Assembly: GCF_947498515.1 (NCBI RefSeq)
Contig: NZ_CANMKO010000001.1
Location: forward strand, 558,001 to 622,000
Direction: 5' to 3'
Length of the DNA: 64,000 bases
From: an uncultured Pelagimonas sp.
GTDB lineage: Bacteria > Pseudomonadota > Alphaproteobacteria > Rhodobacterales > Rhodobacteraceae
The position numbers and the translations under genes are program-made. This document shows, piece after piece, positions 17,842 to 27,108 of this stretch (position 1 is its first letter; every line of letters starts with the position of its first letter). The notes beneath the pieces were generated by a model. That model did not search any database and was not told the DNA's origin. It was given only the letters and a program-made list of their open reading frames with translations.

Positions 17842-19340
17842 GCGAAAAGCGCACCGTATTCTTGGCGTAGAGCGTTCTTTTGCACCTTGCCCATCGTGTT
17901 GCGCGGCAACGCTTCGACGGTGATGAACCGACGCGGGTGTTTAAAGCGGGCCAAACTGTTGCTGACGGCGCTTTGTACTGCGTCAATATCGGGTGGTCCA
18001 TCGGGTCCCGCCACCAAAACCGCCACCGGCGTTTCGCCAAATTCGGGATGGGGCACCCCGATCACGGCGCTTTCCAACACTCCGGGTTGATCATCCAGAA
18101 GGCTTTCGATTTCTTTGGGATAGATGTTGTAGCCACCCGAGATAATCAGGTCCTTGTTGCGGCCGACAATGGTGACGTAGCCGTCTTGTTCCTGCACGGC
18201 GAGGTCGCCGGTGATAAAGAACCCATCGGGGCGCAGTTCTTCGGCGGTCTTTTCTGGCATTTGCCAATAGCCTTTGAACACATTGGGCCCGCGTACTTCT
18301 AAGACGCCGATTTCCCCGCGCGGCAATTCATCACCATCCACGCCACAGACTTTGACGTCGACCCCCGGTAGGGGGAGGCCAACCGTTCCGGCGCGACGAT
18401 CCCCGGCATAGGGGTTTGAGGTGTTCATATTGGTTTCGGTCATCCCATAGCGTTCCAGAATGCGGTGACCGGTGCGGGCCTCAAAACTGCGATGGGTTTC
18501 TGCCAAAAGCGGGGCCGATCCAGAGATGAACAGGCGCATATTGGCGGTGACATCTTGGGTAAAGCGCGGATTGTCGAGCAAGCGGGTGTAAAAGGTCGGC
18601 ACCCCCATCAGGCTGGTGGTCTTGGGCATATGATCGATTAGGGCATCGGGATCGAGTTTTGGGAAAAACACCATCGAGGCCCCAGCGGCCAGAATAACAT
18701 TGGTGGCTACAAACAACCCATGGGTATGGAAAATTGGCAGCGCATGGAGCAACACATCCGAGGAGGTGAATTGCCAATGATCCACAAGCGTTAGGGCGTT
18801 GGACAACAGGTTATTCTGGGTTAGCATCGCGCCTTTGGAGCGGCCCGTGGTGCCAGAGGTGTAAAGAAAGGCAGCGATGTCATCGCCTTGGCGCGGTTCG
18901 GTTTTGAACACGCCGCCAGCGGCATTGGCCTGCGCGGTCAGGGTGCCGGTTTGGCCTAGGCTGGCAATCTCGGCACCTCTCTTATCTGCGATTGGGCGTA
19001 AGGTATCGATGTGTTCCGGGTCACAAACCAAAAGCCGCGCGCCGCTGTTTTGCACAAAATACGCCAGCTCATCGCCCGTATAGCCGGTGTTGAGCGGCAG
19101 AAAGATGATTCCGGCTTGAATGCAACCAAAGATCAGCGCCAAAGCGTCAGGGCTTTTGCCAACCTGAATGGCGACGCGATCACCCGGGGCGATGTTGTTT
19201 TCCGATAGCGCCTGAGCGAATTGGGCGGCGCGTTTGGCAAATTTCGCATAAGAGACCGAGCCGCCATCAGGCAGATGTAGAAACACTGCGTCGCTGTCTG
19301 CGCGTTTACCCAACAAACTATCGTGAAGCAGGTTGGCCAT
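17838..19340 (-). CDS. matB: Malonyl-CoA synthetase / AMP-dependent acyl-CoA ligase
   Basis: A 500-residue adenylate-forming enzyme. The phosphate-binding loop is YTSGTTGRSKGAM, the A8 hinge includes IISGGYNIYPKEIE, and the catalytic lysine lies near the C-terminus in RNTMGKVQK. The overall sequence, starting MANLLHDSLLGK, matches the malonyl-CoA synthetase subgroup common in Rhodobacteraceae, which makes malonyl-CoA from malonate, CoA and ATP. I prefer the ATG at 19340 because GGAGAGAG precedes it; the long in-frame extension upstream reads into the kinase gene. It lies 28 bp after the hybrid kinase on the same strand. Substrate choice within the family is not proven by sequence alone. Confidence 0.85.
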   Translation of the reverse strand: MANLLHDSLLGKRADSDAVFLHLPDGGSVSYAKFAKRAAQFAQALSENNIAPGDRVAIQVGKSPDALALIFGCIQAGIIFLPLNTGYTGDELAYFVQNSGARLLVCDPEHIDTLRPIADKRGAEIASLGQTGTLTAQANAAGGVFKTEPRQGDDIAAFLYTSGTTGRSKGAMLTQNNLLSNALTLVDHWQFTSSDVLLHALPIFHTHGLFVATNVILAAGASMVFFPKLDPDALIDHMPKTTSLMGVPTFYTRLLDNPRFTQDVTANMRLFISGSAPLLAETHRSFEARTGHRILERYGMTETNMNTSNPYAGDRRAGTVGLPLPGVDVKVCGVDGDELPRGEIGVLEVRGPNVFKGYWQMPEKTAEELRPDGFFITGDLAVQEQDGYVTIVGRNKDLIISGGYNIYPKEIESLLDDQPGVLESAVIGVPHPEFGETPVAVLVAGPDGPPDIDAVQSAVSNSLARFKHPRRFITVEALPRNTMGKVQKNALRQEYGALFA

Positions 19341-19368
19341 GTCTCTCTCCGGTGCTGCGGCTTTGGGG

Positions 19369-21978
19369 CTAGGGTTTAGCCTCTGCTGTGTCTGTGACAA
19401 GCCCGAGCAGTTGGAATTCGCGATATGTCGCGCTCCAAACTGGTGGCAGTTGGGCCAACAGAGGTGGCAATTCGGCGTGCGATTCCTGGGCTGCGGTCTG
19501 AATGTCGCGCAACAAGAGGTTAAGACGGTTTGCGCCAAATACCCCCGCAGAGCCAGCCATCCGGTGGGCCTCTTTGCCAAGTGTGTCGAAGTCTGTTGGC
19601 AATTCTTGAGTGCTAAGAGTCAGGAAGGCGGACATTTCGGCGCTAAATTTTTCCAACAAATCAAGGGCCCGCTCGCGCGGAAGCTCTTCGAGCAATTCAT
19701 CAAGAAGATCTTGATTGATCACGTCATCAGACAAAGGCATGCCCGGAACAATGATCAGTTTCGCGGTCACCGCGTCAATCATCGCTTGGCGCAGGGTCGC
19801 CTTGGTCAATGGCTTGACCAGAACCGCGTTCATACCAGCGCCGATAAAGCGGGCGGCTTCGGTGGGCAAGGCATGGGCGGTGGTGGCAATGATCGGGGTT
19901 TCAGAGTCGCTTTGGCGGATGTGCCCGGTTGCGGTGATCCCGTCCATTCCGGGCATGGAAATATCCATGAGTATCGCGTCGAATTCGGCGTCCCGGGCCT
20001 TGGCGACACCTTCGGCACCGTCAACCGCTTCTGTTACGCTGTGCCCGTCACGTTCCAACAATTGCCGGGCAACCATGCGGTTGGTCGGGTTGTCTTCGAC
20101 CAGCAGGACCGACATCGGGGCCGGGGCCTCTGGTAGTATGTCTTTGCCAGTGCTTTCTATAGGCAAAGCCGGTGCTTCCATATCGCCAATGGCAGGTCGG
20201 GCCATAGGCAGGCGAAGCCAAAACACGCTGCCATCGCCAAGCTCGCTTTCGGCCCCCATTTTGCCGCCCAAGGCCGTCACCAACCGTTGCGAAATGCCAA
20301 GTCCTAGACCGGTGCCTGTATTGCTTCGGGCATAGGAACTATCGATGGTGACGAAGTCGCCAAACACCCGATCCAGATCGGCCTGTGATATGCCCAAACC
20401 GGTGTCGATCACCCGAATTTCAACTTCACCAAGCCCATGATGGCATTCAGCTTCGACAATCACTTGGCCGTTTTCCGTGAATTTGATGGCGTTGCCGACA
20501 AGGTTCAAAAGCACCTGACGAAGCCGATCGGGATCGCTGAAGACGTCGTGCAATTCCGGCTGCATTGGCGATAGGATCAAGTCATTCCCACGTGCGTCGG
20601 CGCGGGCGCGTTGACCGTCAAGGATATCCTGAAGTAGCTCGATCAGATCAAAGGATTGATTTTGCATGCTCATCTTGCCGGCATCCAAACGCGAGATGTC
20701 TAGGACGTCATTGACATGACCTAGCAAAATCTGACCGGATTTGCGCATGACGCTAAGATAATGGCGGTCTTCTTTTGGAAGGTGGTCCGGTTCAAACAGG
20801 TCAAGCGTACCCAACAGCCCGTTCAGCGGCGTGCGCATTTCATGGCTCATCACTGCCAACAAATCCGCCTTTTGCTTTTCGCCGGCAATGGCCCGGTCTC
20901 GGGCATCACGCATGGCTTCTTCGGCTTGGACACGGGTAGAAATATCGCGGATGAAGCTGACAAAAATCTCACCGTCGCGGCTATCGGTCCGGGCGAGGGT
21001 CAAATCAACCGGAAAGACCCGGCCTTCTTGGTTTTGCGCCTCAAGCTGGACGATGCCGGGGCCAACCAATCGCCCGGTGCTGTCTTCTTGCAGGCGTGAC
21101 AAACCGGCGCGATGGTATTGAGCCAGCCCCTCTTTGTGTAGTGCGCGGAATTCTTCGGGAATTATCAGATCAACGATATTTGCGCCCAAGGCCACCTCGC
21201 GTGGATAACCAAACATATCCTCTGCGGCACCGTTATATTCGACCACGCGCCCTTTTCGGTCCGTCACGACAACGGCGTCCTGTGCCGTGGCGATGATGGC
21301 CTCCATGCGCTCGCTGATTTCTAAATTGGTCTGGGCGTCTTGTTCGCGGATTTGGGCCAACCGGAACATCGCCATGACCACAATGATCAAGACCGTCACC
21401 AAGGCGATCGTCAGGATGGCAATGCGGGTCAGGGTTTGCGAGATACTGTTGCGCTGACCGGTGCGAATCTCGGCAAAAATCGCAATCCCAGCCAAAGCGA
21501 CATTGCGCGTCGCATCCTGAGCTGCGCTGGCATCACGTGCGAACTCGGGCAAGGATTGCGCAAAACTATTGTCCTTGGCATCGATAATAGCCACCCATTT
21601 CGTCAGGAATTGATCGATATGGTCAAGGTTCTCAAGGACCCGGGGATGGGCATGAAGCGGCTCAAATGTCGGGCTGTTCCGAAGGGTGTCGATTCGGCTG
21701 TAATACACATCAAACCGCGTTTGAAGCGCGCCCGTATGGGGGGCTTCGTTGTGTAATGCCTCATGTGCTGCCAGCTCTAGGGCCAAGGCCTCGGTCTCGG
21801 CCTGACCCAAAAACCACTGAACATTGTCGGAGGTCGCATAGGCCAAGCGTTCCAGCTGCTTGCGCACATCCATGACCAGAAGCATGATGATCGTGATAAA
21901 CAGAATGACAATGACAGCCGTCAGGCCGCGCCGCATCCGTCCGGTTTCACCGGAGTCGTTTTCAGCTTTGTTTATCAC
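19369..21978 (-). CDS. Hybrid histidine kinase with PAS, receiver and HPt domains (ArcB/TorS-like layout)
   Basis: An 869-residue membrane sensor kinase. Membrane segments at about 17-37 and 185-206 enclose a helical periplasmic domain of about 145 residues. A PAS domain follows (about 225-345), then HisKA with His379 in SHEMRTPLNG, the ATPase with Asn496 and DTGLGI, a receiver with Asp672 in LMDISMPGMDG, and an HPt with His805 in EAHRMAGSAG. All phosphorelay residues are present. It follows the cysteine-free oxidoreductase-fold gene by 37 bp and probably senses through it. The LuxR-type regulator transcribed divergently is the likely output. The start is a GTG at 21978; an ATG at 21936 is possible. 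Confidence 0.92.
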   Translation of the reverse strand: MINKAENDSGETGRMRRGLTAVIVILFITIIMLLVMDVRKQLERLAYATSDNVQWFLGQAETEALALELAAHEALHNEAPHTGALQTRFDVYYSRIDTLRNSPTFEPLHAHPRVLENLDHIDQFLTKWVAIIDAKDNSFAQSLPEFARDASAAQDATRNVALAGIAIFAEIRTGQRNSISQTLTRIAILTIALVTVLIIVVMAMFRLAQIREQDAQTNLEISERMEAIIATAQDAVVVTDRKGRVVEYNGAAEDMFGYPREVALGANIVDLIIPEEFRALHKEGLAQYHRAGLSRLQEDSTGRLVGPGIVQLEAQNQEGRVFPVDLTLARTDSRDGEIFVSFIRDISTRVQAEEAMRDARDRAIAGEKQKADLLAVMSHEMRTPLNGLLGTLDLFEPDHLPKEDRHYLSVMRKSGQILLGHVNDVLDISRLDAGKMSMQNQSFDLIELLQDILDGQRARADARGNDLILSPMQPELHDVFSDPDRLRQVLLNLVGNAIKFTENGQVIVEAECHHGLGEVEIRVIDTGLGISQADLDRVFGDFVTIDSSYARSNTGTGLGLGISQRLVTALGGKMGAESELGDGSVFWLRLPMARPAIGDMEAPALPIESTGKDILPEAPAPMSVLLVEDNPTNRMVARQLLERDGHSVTEAVDGAEGVAKARDAEFDAILMDISMPGMDGITATGHIRQSDSETPIIATTAHALPTEAARFIGAGMNAVLVKPLTKATLRQAMIDAVTAKLIIVPGMPLSDDVINQDLLDELLEELPRERALDLLEKFSAEMSAFLTLSTQELPTDFDTLGKEAHRMAGSAGVFGANRLNLLLRDIQTAAQESHAELPPLLAQLPPVWSATYREFQLLGLVTDTAEAKP

Positions 21979-22015
21979 GGTAATTTACTGCCCTACATCA
22001 CGCCTGTGGCGCAGC

Positions 22016-22537
22016 TTAGCGCTCAATCTCAATCCGGTCCATTTGCCAAATGCTACGCGCGAAATAGACTTCGCTGCGATAATGGGCGGATTGGTCGTAG
22101 GGAAAGATGACCCACAAGGGGCCTTTGTCGCGCACCGACATCGGCGCACCGTTGCGTTCATAGGCAATTAGCGCCGCACCAGTGTCGGCATCCTCAAAAG
22201 GGATATCGATAAAATACTCATTAAGCGCAGACGCGTTGATAATGCCATCTTCCACGCCAAGATGTTTCAAAAGGGTGCCAAGCTTGATCCCGGCAAAATG
22301 TTGCAGGCCTTCGGTCCAGATAGTTGTGGTTTCCAGCTCGGTGCGTTCGAGGTCGCGCAACATGTCCAAATCGAATTCGGCTGTGTCACCAACGTTTGTT
22401 AGCTGAATTTCGCCCGATACCGTCAAAACCACCTGACCAGATGGGGCAGGGAGCGTGTCTGCCACAAGAATGGTGGTTGAAATCACCACCCAGAATACGC
22501 TCAGAAGGCCGAACAAATAGTGTGGCTGGCGAATCAT
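22016..22537 (-). CDS. Secreted oxidoreductase molybdopterin-binding-fold protein lacking cysteine
   Basis: A 173-residue exported protein. Residues 1-27 form a signal peptide or membrane anchor. The rest resembles the sulfite-oxidase molybdopterin-binding fold (FAGIKLGTLLKHLGV, LIAYERNGAPMSVRDKGPLW, PYDQ). Catalytic members of this fold coordinate molybdenum through a conserved cysteine, but this protein has no cysteine at all. I therefore infer a ligand-binding or sensory role rather than catalysis. It is the first gene of an operon with the hybrid kinase, 37 bp downstream, and would sit in the periplasm next to the kinase sensor domain. It faces the LuxR-type regulator across a 227 bp promoter region. 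Confidence 0.8.
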   Translation of the reverse strand: MIRQPHYLFGLLSVFWVVISTTILVADTLPAPSGQVVLTVSGEIQLTNVGDTAEFDLDMLRDLERTELETTTIWTEGLQHFAGIKLGTLLKHLGVEDGIINASALNEYFIDIPFEDADTGAALIAYERNGAPMSVRDKGPLWVIFPYDQSAHYRSEVYFARSIWQMDRIEIER

Positions 22538-22764
22538 TTTGCGTTTCTTTCGTCAAAATCAATGTGCGCGGATTGTGGTCCGCATTCGAATTTCTTGGTA
22601 AGAGCAGCCGGATACCTGTTGCTCTCTTTCGTATAGGCTGGCAGGCTATCGGTGTGGTAAGTCAAGGCTTTGCCCCTTGCCACTTTGTTAACGGAACATA
22701 TGTTATTCTTAAGATGTAAGAGTAGCAGAAGCGCGGCCGTGTGGCCCGGAACGGAAATTGCTGT

Positions 22765-23367
22765 ATGCGTATCTTGGTGGCAGATGACCATGACCTTGTT
22801 CGCGACACCATTGCGGCCTTTTTGACGGGTGAAGAGATCAAAGAGGTTGTGACTGTGTCGACGCTGGATGAGGCGGTGCAATCGGCCAATGAGACCGGTA
22901 GTTTCGATCTGGTTTTGCTAGACTACAATATGCCCGGTATGAATGGCCTTGAAGGGTTGGGTCGTATGAAGGACGCTAACGACGGGCGTCCGGTTGCGAT
23001 TATTTCCGGCAGCGCATCACGCGAGGTGGCTGATGCGGCGCTCAAAGCTGGTGCGCAGGGGTTTATTCCCAAAACGCTTAGCGCCAAATCCCTTTTGACG
23101 GCGGCTCGTTTTATGGCAGCTGGCGAAATCTATGCACCGGTCGAATTTATGCAGCAAAAGCCTGATGATGAAACCGGAACGCTGACGCGGCGCGAATTGG
23201 ATGTATTGCGCGGAATCTGCGAAGCCAAGGCCAACAAGGAAATCGCCCGCGACCTTGATCTCCAAGAGGTCACCGTCAAACTGCATGTCAAAACCCTCAG
23301 CCGGAAACTCGGTGCGCGCAACCGAACCCATGTTGCGATGATCGCTCGTGACAAAGGTTTGGCCTGA
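22765..23367 (+). CDS. LuxR/NarL-family response regulator
   Basis: A 200-residue regulator with a receiver domain (Asp53 in LLDYNMPGMNG, acidic pair DD at 7-8) and a C-terminal LuxR helix-turn-helix (about 135-190, LTRRELDVLRGI to KTLSRKLG). The ATG at 22765 puts the receiver at its normal N-terminal position; an in-frame GTG 24 bp upstream adds no family sequence. It is divergent from the operon of the Moco-fold protein and hybrid kinase, which makes it the natural phosphorelay partner. glpK follows 83 bp downstream on the same strand but behind its own operator-like repeats. Confidence 0.9.
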   Translation: MRILVADDHDLVRDTIAAFLTGEEIKEVVTVSTLDEAVQSANETGSFDLVLLDYNMPGMNGLEGLGRMKDANDGRPVAIISGSASREVADAALKAGAQGFIPKTLSAKSLLTAARFMAAGEIYAPVEFMQQKPDDETGTLTRRELDVLRGICEAKANKEIARDLDLQEVTVKLHVKTLSRKLGARNRTHVAMIARDKGLA

Positions 23368-23400
23368 CGCGTCTGATTTCTGTGGTTTCCTGTCCTGAAA

Positions 23401-23426
23401 TTCGCTAGAATTCGAAAAAATTCGAA
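23401..23426. promoter_or_regulatory. Three TTCG repeats at exact 10-bp spacing upstream of glpK
   Basis: TTCG stands at 23401, 23411 and 23421, the last two as TTCGAA, and a reverse copy CGAA lies at 23433. Repeats spaced by one helical turn place their faces on one side of the DNA, as expected for a repressor that binds cooperatively. They lie 25-50 bp before the glpK start. Regulators of the DeoR/GlpR type are known to control glycerol genes. Confidence 0.5.
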
Positions 23427-23450
23427 TACTGGCGAAAATGGAGGGGAAGA

Positions 23451-24935
23451 ATGGGGTTCATTCTCGCAATTGATCAAGGGACAACGTCCAGCCGGGCGAT
23501 TGTCTTTGACGACAAACTGAATATCGTCACATCCGCACAAGAAGAGTTTGCGCAGCATTTCCCCGATTCCGGGTGGGTGGAACATGATTGTATGGATCTT
23601 TGGACAACGACCTTGTCGACATGTCGCGCTGCGATCGACAAGGCCGGTATTTCCGCCACGGACATCGCCGCGATTGGCATAACCAATCAACGCGAGACAA
23701 CCTTGGTTTGGGACCGCAAAACCGGCGAACCCATTCACAACGCCATTGTTTGGCAAGACCGCCGAACCTCGGACATGTGCCAGCGTCTCAAGGCCGATGG
23801 CCACGAAGAGATGGTGACCAAACGCACGGGTTTGCTCCTAGATCCCTATTTCAGCGGTACAAAACTGGCATGGTTGCTTGATACAGTTGACGGAGCACGG
23901 GCACGGGCCGAGGCGGGCGAACTGGTTTTCGGCACTGTTGATAGTTGGCTTATCTGGCATCTGACTGGCGGGAAACGCCATGTGACCGACGCCACCAATG
24001 CGGCGCGGACCTTGCTCTATGACATCATCAAGGGCGAATGGTCGTCCGAGATTTGCGATTTGCTTAACATCCCTATGGCGATGCTGCCCGAGGTCCTTGA
24101 TTGCGGGGCTGACTTTGGCATTGCCGAGGCCGAGCATCTTGGCGCGGCGATCCCAATTCTGGGTGTCGCGGGGGATCAACAAGCCGCAACAATCGGACAG
24201 GCCTGTTTCAAACCGGGCATGTTGAAATCGACCTATGGCACCGGCTGTTTTGCCTTGCTCAACACCGGCGACACCCCGGTCATGTCCAAAAACCGCCTGC
24301 TTACCACCATTGCCTATCAGCTAGAGGGCAAGCCAACCTACGCGCTCGAAGGGTCGATCTTTGTGGCCGGCGCGGTGGTTCAATGGTTGCGTGACGGTCT
24401 CAAGGTGATTGGCGCAGCTCCTGATACACATGCCCTTGCGCAACAGGCGGACGACACCCAGGACGTTGTTTTGGTGCCCGCTTTTACCGGATTGGGTGCC
24501 CCCTATTGGAACGCCGAATGCCGGGGGGCGATGTTTGGGTTGACCCGTGGCTCTGGCGTCGCCGAAGTGGCCCGCGCGGCCTTGGAAAGCGTCGGCTATC
24601 AAACCCGCGATCTGCTCGAAGCGATGCAGGCGGATTGGGGCGACACCGGCGACACGGCTCTGCGGGTTGATGGCGGGATGAGCGCATCTGACTGGGCGAT
24701 GCAGTTCCTGTCGGACATCCTAGACGCACCCGTTGATCGGCCCAAAATTTTAGAGACCACGGCGATGGGCGCGGCGTGGTTGGCGGGGCAACGGGCCGGA
24801 ATTTACCCAAACATGCAAGGGTTTGCAGATATCTGGGCCTTGGAAAATCGGTTTCAACCTCAGATGGAACAGGACCTGCGAGATCGCAAATATAGGGCGT
24901 GGAAACGGGCAGTTGCTGCTGCGCAAGCGTTTTGA
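23451..24935 (+). CDS. glpK: Glycerol kinase
   Basis: A 494-residue FGGY-family kinase that converts glycerol and ATP to glycerol 3-phosphate, which GlpD then oxidises. The N-terminal ATPase motif is [11 protein letters not shown]. The segments WVEHD and NQRETT and the C-terminal [16 protein letters not shown] and MGAAWLAG match glycerol kinases rather than other sugar kinases. Length is normal. GAGGGGAAG precedes the ATG. No glycerol facilitator is adjacent, so uptake must be encoded elsewhere. The phased repeats upstream suggest repression in the absence of substrate. Confidence 0.96.
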   Translation: MGFILAIDQGTTSSRAIVFDDKLNIVTSAQEEFAQHFPDSGWVEHDCMDLWTTTLSTCRAAIDKAGISATDIAAIGITNQRETTLVWDRKTGEPIHNAIVWQDRRTSDMCQRLKADGHEEMVTKRTGLLLDPYFSGTKLAWLLDTVDGARARAEAGELVFGTVDSWLIWHLTGGKRHVTDATNAARTLLYDIIKGEWSSEICDLLNIPMAMLPEVLDCGADFGIAEAEHLGAAIPILGVAGDQQAATIGQACFKPGMLKSTYGTGCFALLNTGDTPVMSKNRLLTTIAYQLEGKPTYALEGSIFVAGAVVQWLRDGLKVIGAAPDTHALAQQADDTQDVVLVPAFTGLGAPYWNAECRGAMFGLTRGSGVAEVARAALESVGYQTRDLLEAMQADWGDTGDTALRVDGGMSASDWAMQFLSDILDAPVDRPKILETTAMGAAWLAGQRAGIYPNMQGFADIWALENRFQPQMEQDLRDRKYRAWKRAVAAAQAF

Positions 24936-25033
24936 TCCGCAAATGATGCATGAAATGGCGGGTCTAACCCTCGACAGGGTGGCCACAATCGGCAATATCT
25001 TTTGAGCACCAAAGCAAGCCTGATGGGCCCGCC

Positions 25034-25735
25034 ATGAAACCTGAAGATCTCGAAATTGCCTCCTCGTCGCTCTTACTGGGGGGGCTTGTGCCAGAAGCGC
25101 AAAAACTGCTTTTGCAGCGTGCACAAGTGCGCGATTTTGATCGTGGGGCCACGGTGTTTTTGCAAGGTGAACGCGCCAGCGCGATTTACATTGTTTTGGA
25201 TGGCTGGGTGAAACTCTATCGGATTGCCCGCAACGGCTCTGAAGCCGTGGTTGGTGTCTTTACCAAGGGTCGTAGTTTCGGCGAGGCGGTGGCCTTTCGT
25301 CATGACACCTATCCGGTGTCGGCCGAGGCGGTGACCAATTGCCGATTGGTGCGCATCGAGGCCGAGCATTACCTGCATCTGGTGCGCTCAAACCCAGATA
25401 TGGCCGTGTCGATCCTGTCTGCAACTTTTGCGCATTTGCATAGCCTCGTGTCTCAGGTCGAAGCGCTCAAGGCTCGTACCGGTGCCCAACGTGTGGCGGA
25501 ATTCCTGCTCGAGCTTTCGAAGAACGAAGTCGGTAAGTGCGAAGTTGTGTTGCCTTACGACAAAGTGTTGATTGCCGGGCGTTTGGGGATGAAACCCGAA
25601 AGTCTGAGCCGCGCCTTTGGGGCGCTCAAGGCGCATGGGGTTAAAATCAAACAAAACAAGGCAGAGATTGCGGATGTCGAAACCCTCCGTACCTATGCCG
25701 AAGAAGATCCAGCCAATGCATGGGGGCAAAAATGA
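25034..25735 (+). CDS. Crp/Fnr-family regulator of the Dnr/NnrR type
   Basis: A 233-residue transcription factor with a cyclic-nucleotide-like sensor domain (about 20-145) and a Crp-type winged helix (about 155-225, recognition segment RLGMKPESLSRAFGAL). It has none of the N-terminal cysteines that bind the Fnr iron-sulfur cluster. That, and its place next to the nor operon, point to the NO-responsive Dnr/NnrR group, which controls nitric oxide reductase. A matching TTGAC-N4-GTTAA site lies upstream of norC. It is coupled to the DUF4202 gene (ATGA at 25732-25735). Confidence 0.85.
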   Translation: MKPEDLEIASSSLLLGGLVPEAQKLLLQRAQVRDFDRGATVFLQGERASAIYIVLDGWVKLYRIARNGSEAVVGVFTKGRSFGEAVAFRHDTYPVSAEAVTNCRLVRIEAEHYLHLVRSNPDMAVSILSATFAHLHSLVSQVEALKARTGAQRVAEFLLELSKNEVGKCEVVLPYDKVLIAGRLGMKPESLSRAFGALKAHGVKIKQNKAEIADVETLRTYAEEDPANAWGQK

Positions 25736-26301
25736 GCGGTGATTTAACCAAGGCACTGGCACTGATCGATCAGGCAAACGAAGCGGACCCGAACATCGAC
25801 GAGGGCCGCCCCGAGGCGCGTTTGTACGGAGAGCGGATGACCTCAGAGGTCGACCGCCTGTTTCCCGACGCCTCCGACGTCTTAAAGATTGCTTGCCGGG
25901 GCCAACATGTTGAACGTTGGAAATTGCCCCGCAAGGATTTCCCCGAAGGGCGCGCAGGCTATTATGCTTGGCGCAAAGAACAAGGCCGCCGTCATGGCGA
26001 ACGGGTTGCCGGGATCATGGCCGAAGCCGGATATGATGCCACTGCGCAAACACGTGTCGGGGTGCTTTTGCGTAAAGAAGGCATCAAGCAAGACGCCGAG
26101 GTGCAGGCCCTCGAAGACGTCATCTGTTTCGTTTTCCTGAAATGGTACTTCTCACCTTTTGCAGACTCGCAAAAGCCCGAGGCCTTGCCCCGTATCGTGG
26201 AACGCACCGCCGCAAAAATGTCGGCAGAAGGGCGCGCCCGCGCTTTGCAGGAATTTGACCTACCGGAACCTTTTGCGGGGATGTTCCGAGATCAGGAATA
26301 A
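25732..26301 (+). CDS. DUF4202 family protein
   Basis: A 189-residue cytoplasmic protein of the DUF4202 family, with the characteristic AICRGQHVERW-like segment (here IACRGQHVERW), KDFPEGRAGYYAWR, and a helical C-terminal half. No catalytic role is established. It overlaps the stop of the Dnr-like regulator by 4 bp, so the two are made together, and its 3' end faces nnrU. This placement suggests a part in NO or denitrification physiology. The His in RGQHVERW and the conserved charged residues are possible metal or nucleotide ligands, which is speculation. Confidence 0.8.
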   Translation: MSGDLTKALALIDQANEADPNIDEGRPEARLYGERMTSEVDRLFPDASDVLKIACRGQHVERWKLPRKDFPEGRAGYYAWRKEQGRRHGERVAGIMAEAGYDATAQTRVGVLLRKEGIKQDAEVQALEDVICFVFLKWYFSPFADSQKPEALPRIVERTAAKMSAEGRARALQEFDLPEPFAGMFRDQE

Positions 26302-26344
26302 CTGGCCATGGAGCTTCTTCTTTCCCGAAATATCCCGGGGTGAA

Positions 26345-26398
26345 TTGCCGCTTGCGGCAAGAGGGGCTGGCCCCCTTGGGCCAATTGATCAAAGGGGG
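26345..26398. terminator. Inverted repeats between convergent DUF4202 and nnrU genes
   Basis: TTGCCG and CGGCAA (26345-26360) form a tight hairpin around CTTG. CCCCCTT at 26371-26377 pairs with AAGGGGG at 26392-26398. Both lie in the 110 bp gap between convergent stops. A bidirectional terminator is likely, although U-runs are short. Confidence 0.45.
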
Positions 26399-26411
26399 GA
26401 ACCCCGATGGT

Positions 26412-27092
26412 CTACGGGTTGGGCATCACCCCAATCACCCATTCATGCAAATGAAATACAGCGGCCCAAGCAATTACCGCGATTGTCAACCGAACCAGTG
26501 ATGGCCCGCTTTGGGGGCGCCATTTCCCCGTGAACATCGCGGCAAATGGCACAAGAGCGGTCTGCGCACTCAACCGATCCCAATCGTGCCCCATCATGCG
26601 GGCACGGCGACGTTCCACAAGTTTCATGCCCAGCAATGAAAACCCTGCAAAGGTGCCAAACAAAATGACATGGGCCAAGTCACCATTGGCCCAAAGATGG
26701 GCAAGGGACCAAAGCGCCAGCGCCCATAACAACGGCTGACGCGTGACCCCGGCTATGCCGGGATGATCGGGGTCAAACCCGGTGCTGCGCCCTTCAAAGG
26801 CAAAAGGATTGGGCGCGCCGACGCCAAAGGCGCTGAGTGCAATAACCACCGGCATCACAAGGTTGACAGCCCATCGAGCGGCGGGCGTTTGATCCCAAAG
26901 CGGCACAAAAGGCGCACGCCCCGCCGCCCAGATCACCCAAAGCAAAAGCAGCGTGGAGGCAATGGAAAACAGCGCCGTATAGCCGCGCGATCCCAATCGC
27001 TCGATCAAGCTGTCCTTGACCCCCAATGCCGATGGAATGCGGTGAGACGCCATGAACAACATCATGGCCAGCCCAAATTCAATCCAGCCCAA
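26412..27092 (-). CDS. nnrU: NnrU family membrane protein
   Basis: A 226-residue integral membrane protein of the NnrU family, which is required for or linked to nitrite/NO metabolism in Rhodobacter relatives; the exact reaction is unknown. The N-terminal segment MMLFMASHRIPS and the GVTRQPLLWALALWSLAHLWANGD region are typical. About six membrane segments are visible. The start is a TTG at 27092 preceded by AGGAGG five bases away; no ATG in a suitable place keeps the first membrane segment. It is the last gene of the nor operon, 16 bp after norF. Confidence 0.88.
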   Translation of the reverse strand: MGWIEFGLAMMLFMASHRIPSALGVKDSLIERLGSRGYTALFSIASTLLLLWVIWAAGRAPFVPLWDQTPAARWAVNLVMPVVIALSAFGVGAPNPFAFEGRSTGFDPDHPGIAGVTRQPLLWALALWSLAHLWANGDLAHVILFGTFAGFSLLGMKLVERRRARMMGHDWDRLSAQTALVPFAAMFTGKWRPQSGPSLVRLTIAVIAWAAVFHLHEWVIGVMPNP

Positions 27093-27108
27093 AATGGCCT
27101 CCTGCGTC

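Noticed and set aside
22741-22764. GTG start 24 bp upstream for the LuxR-type regulator
   Set aside because: The receiver domain begins at the ATG at 22765, and the extension has no family resemblance.
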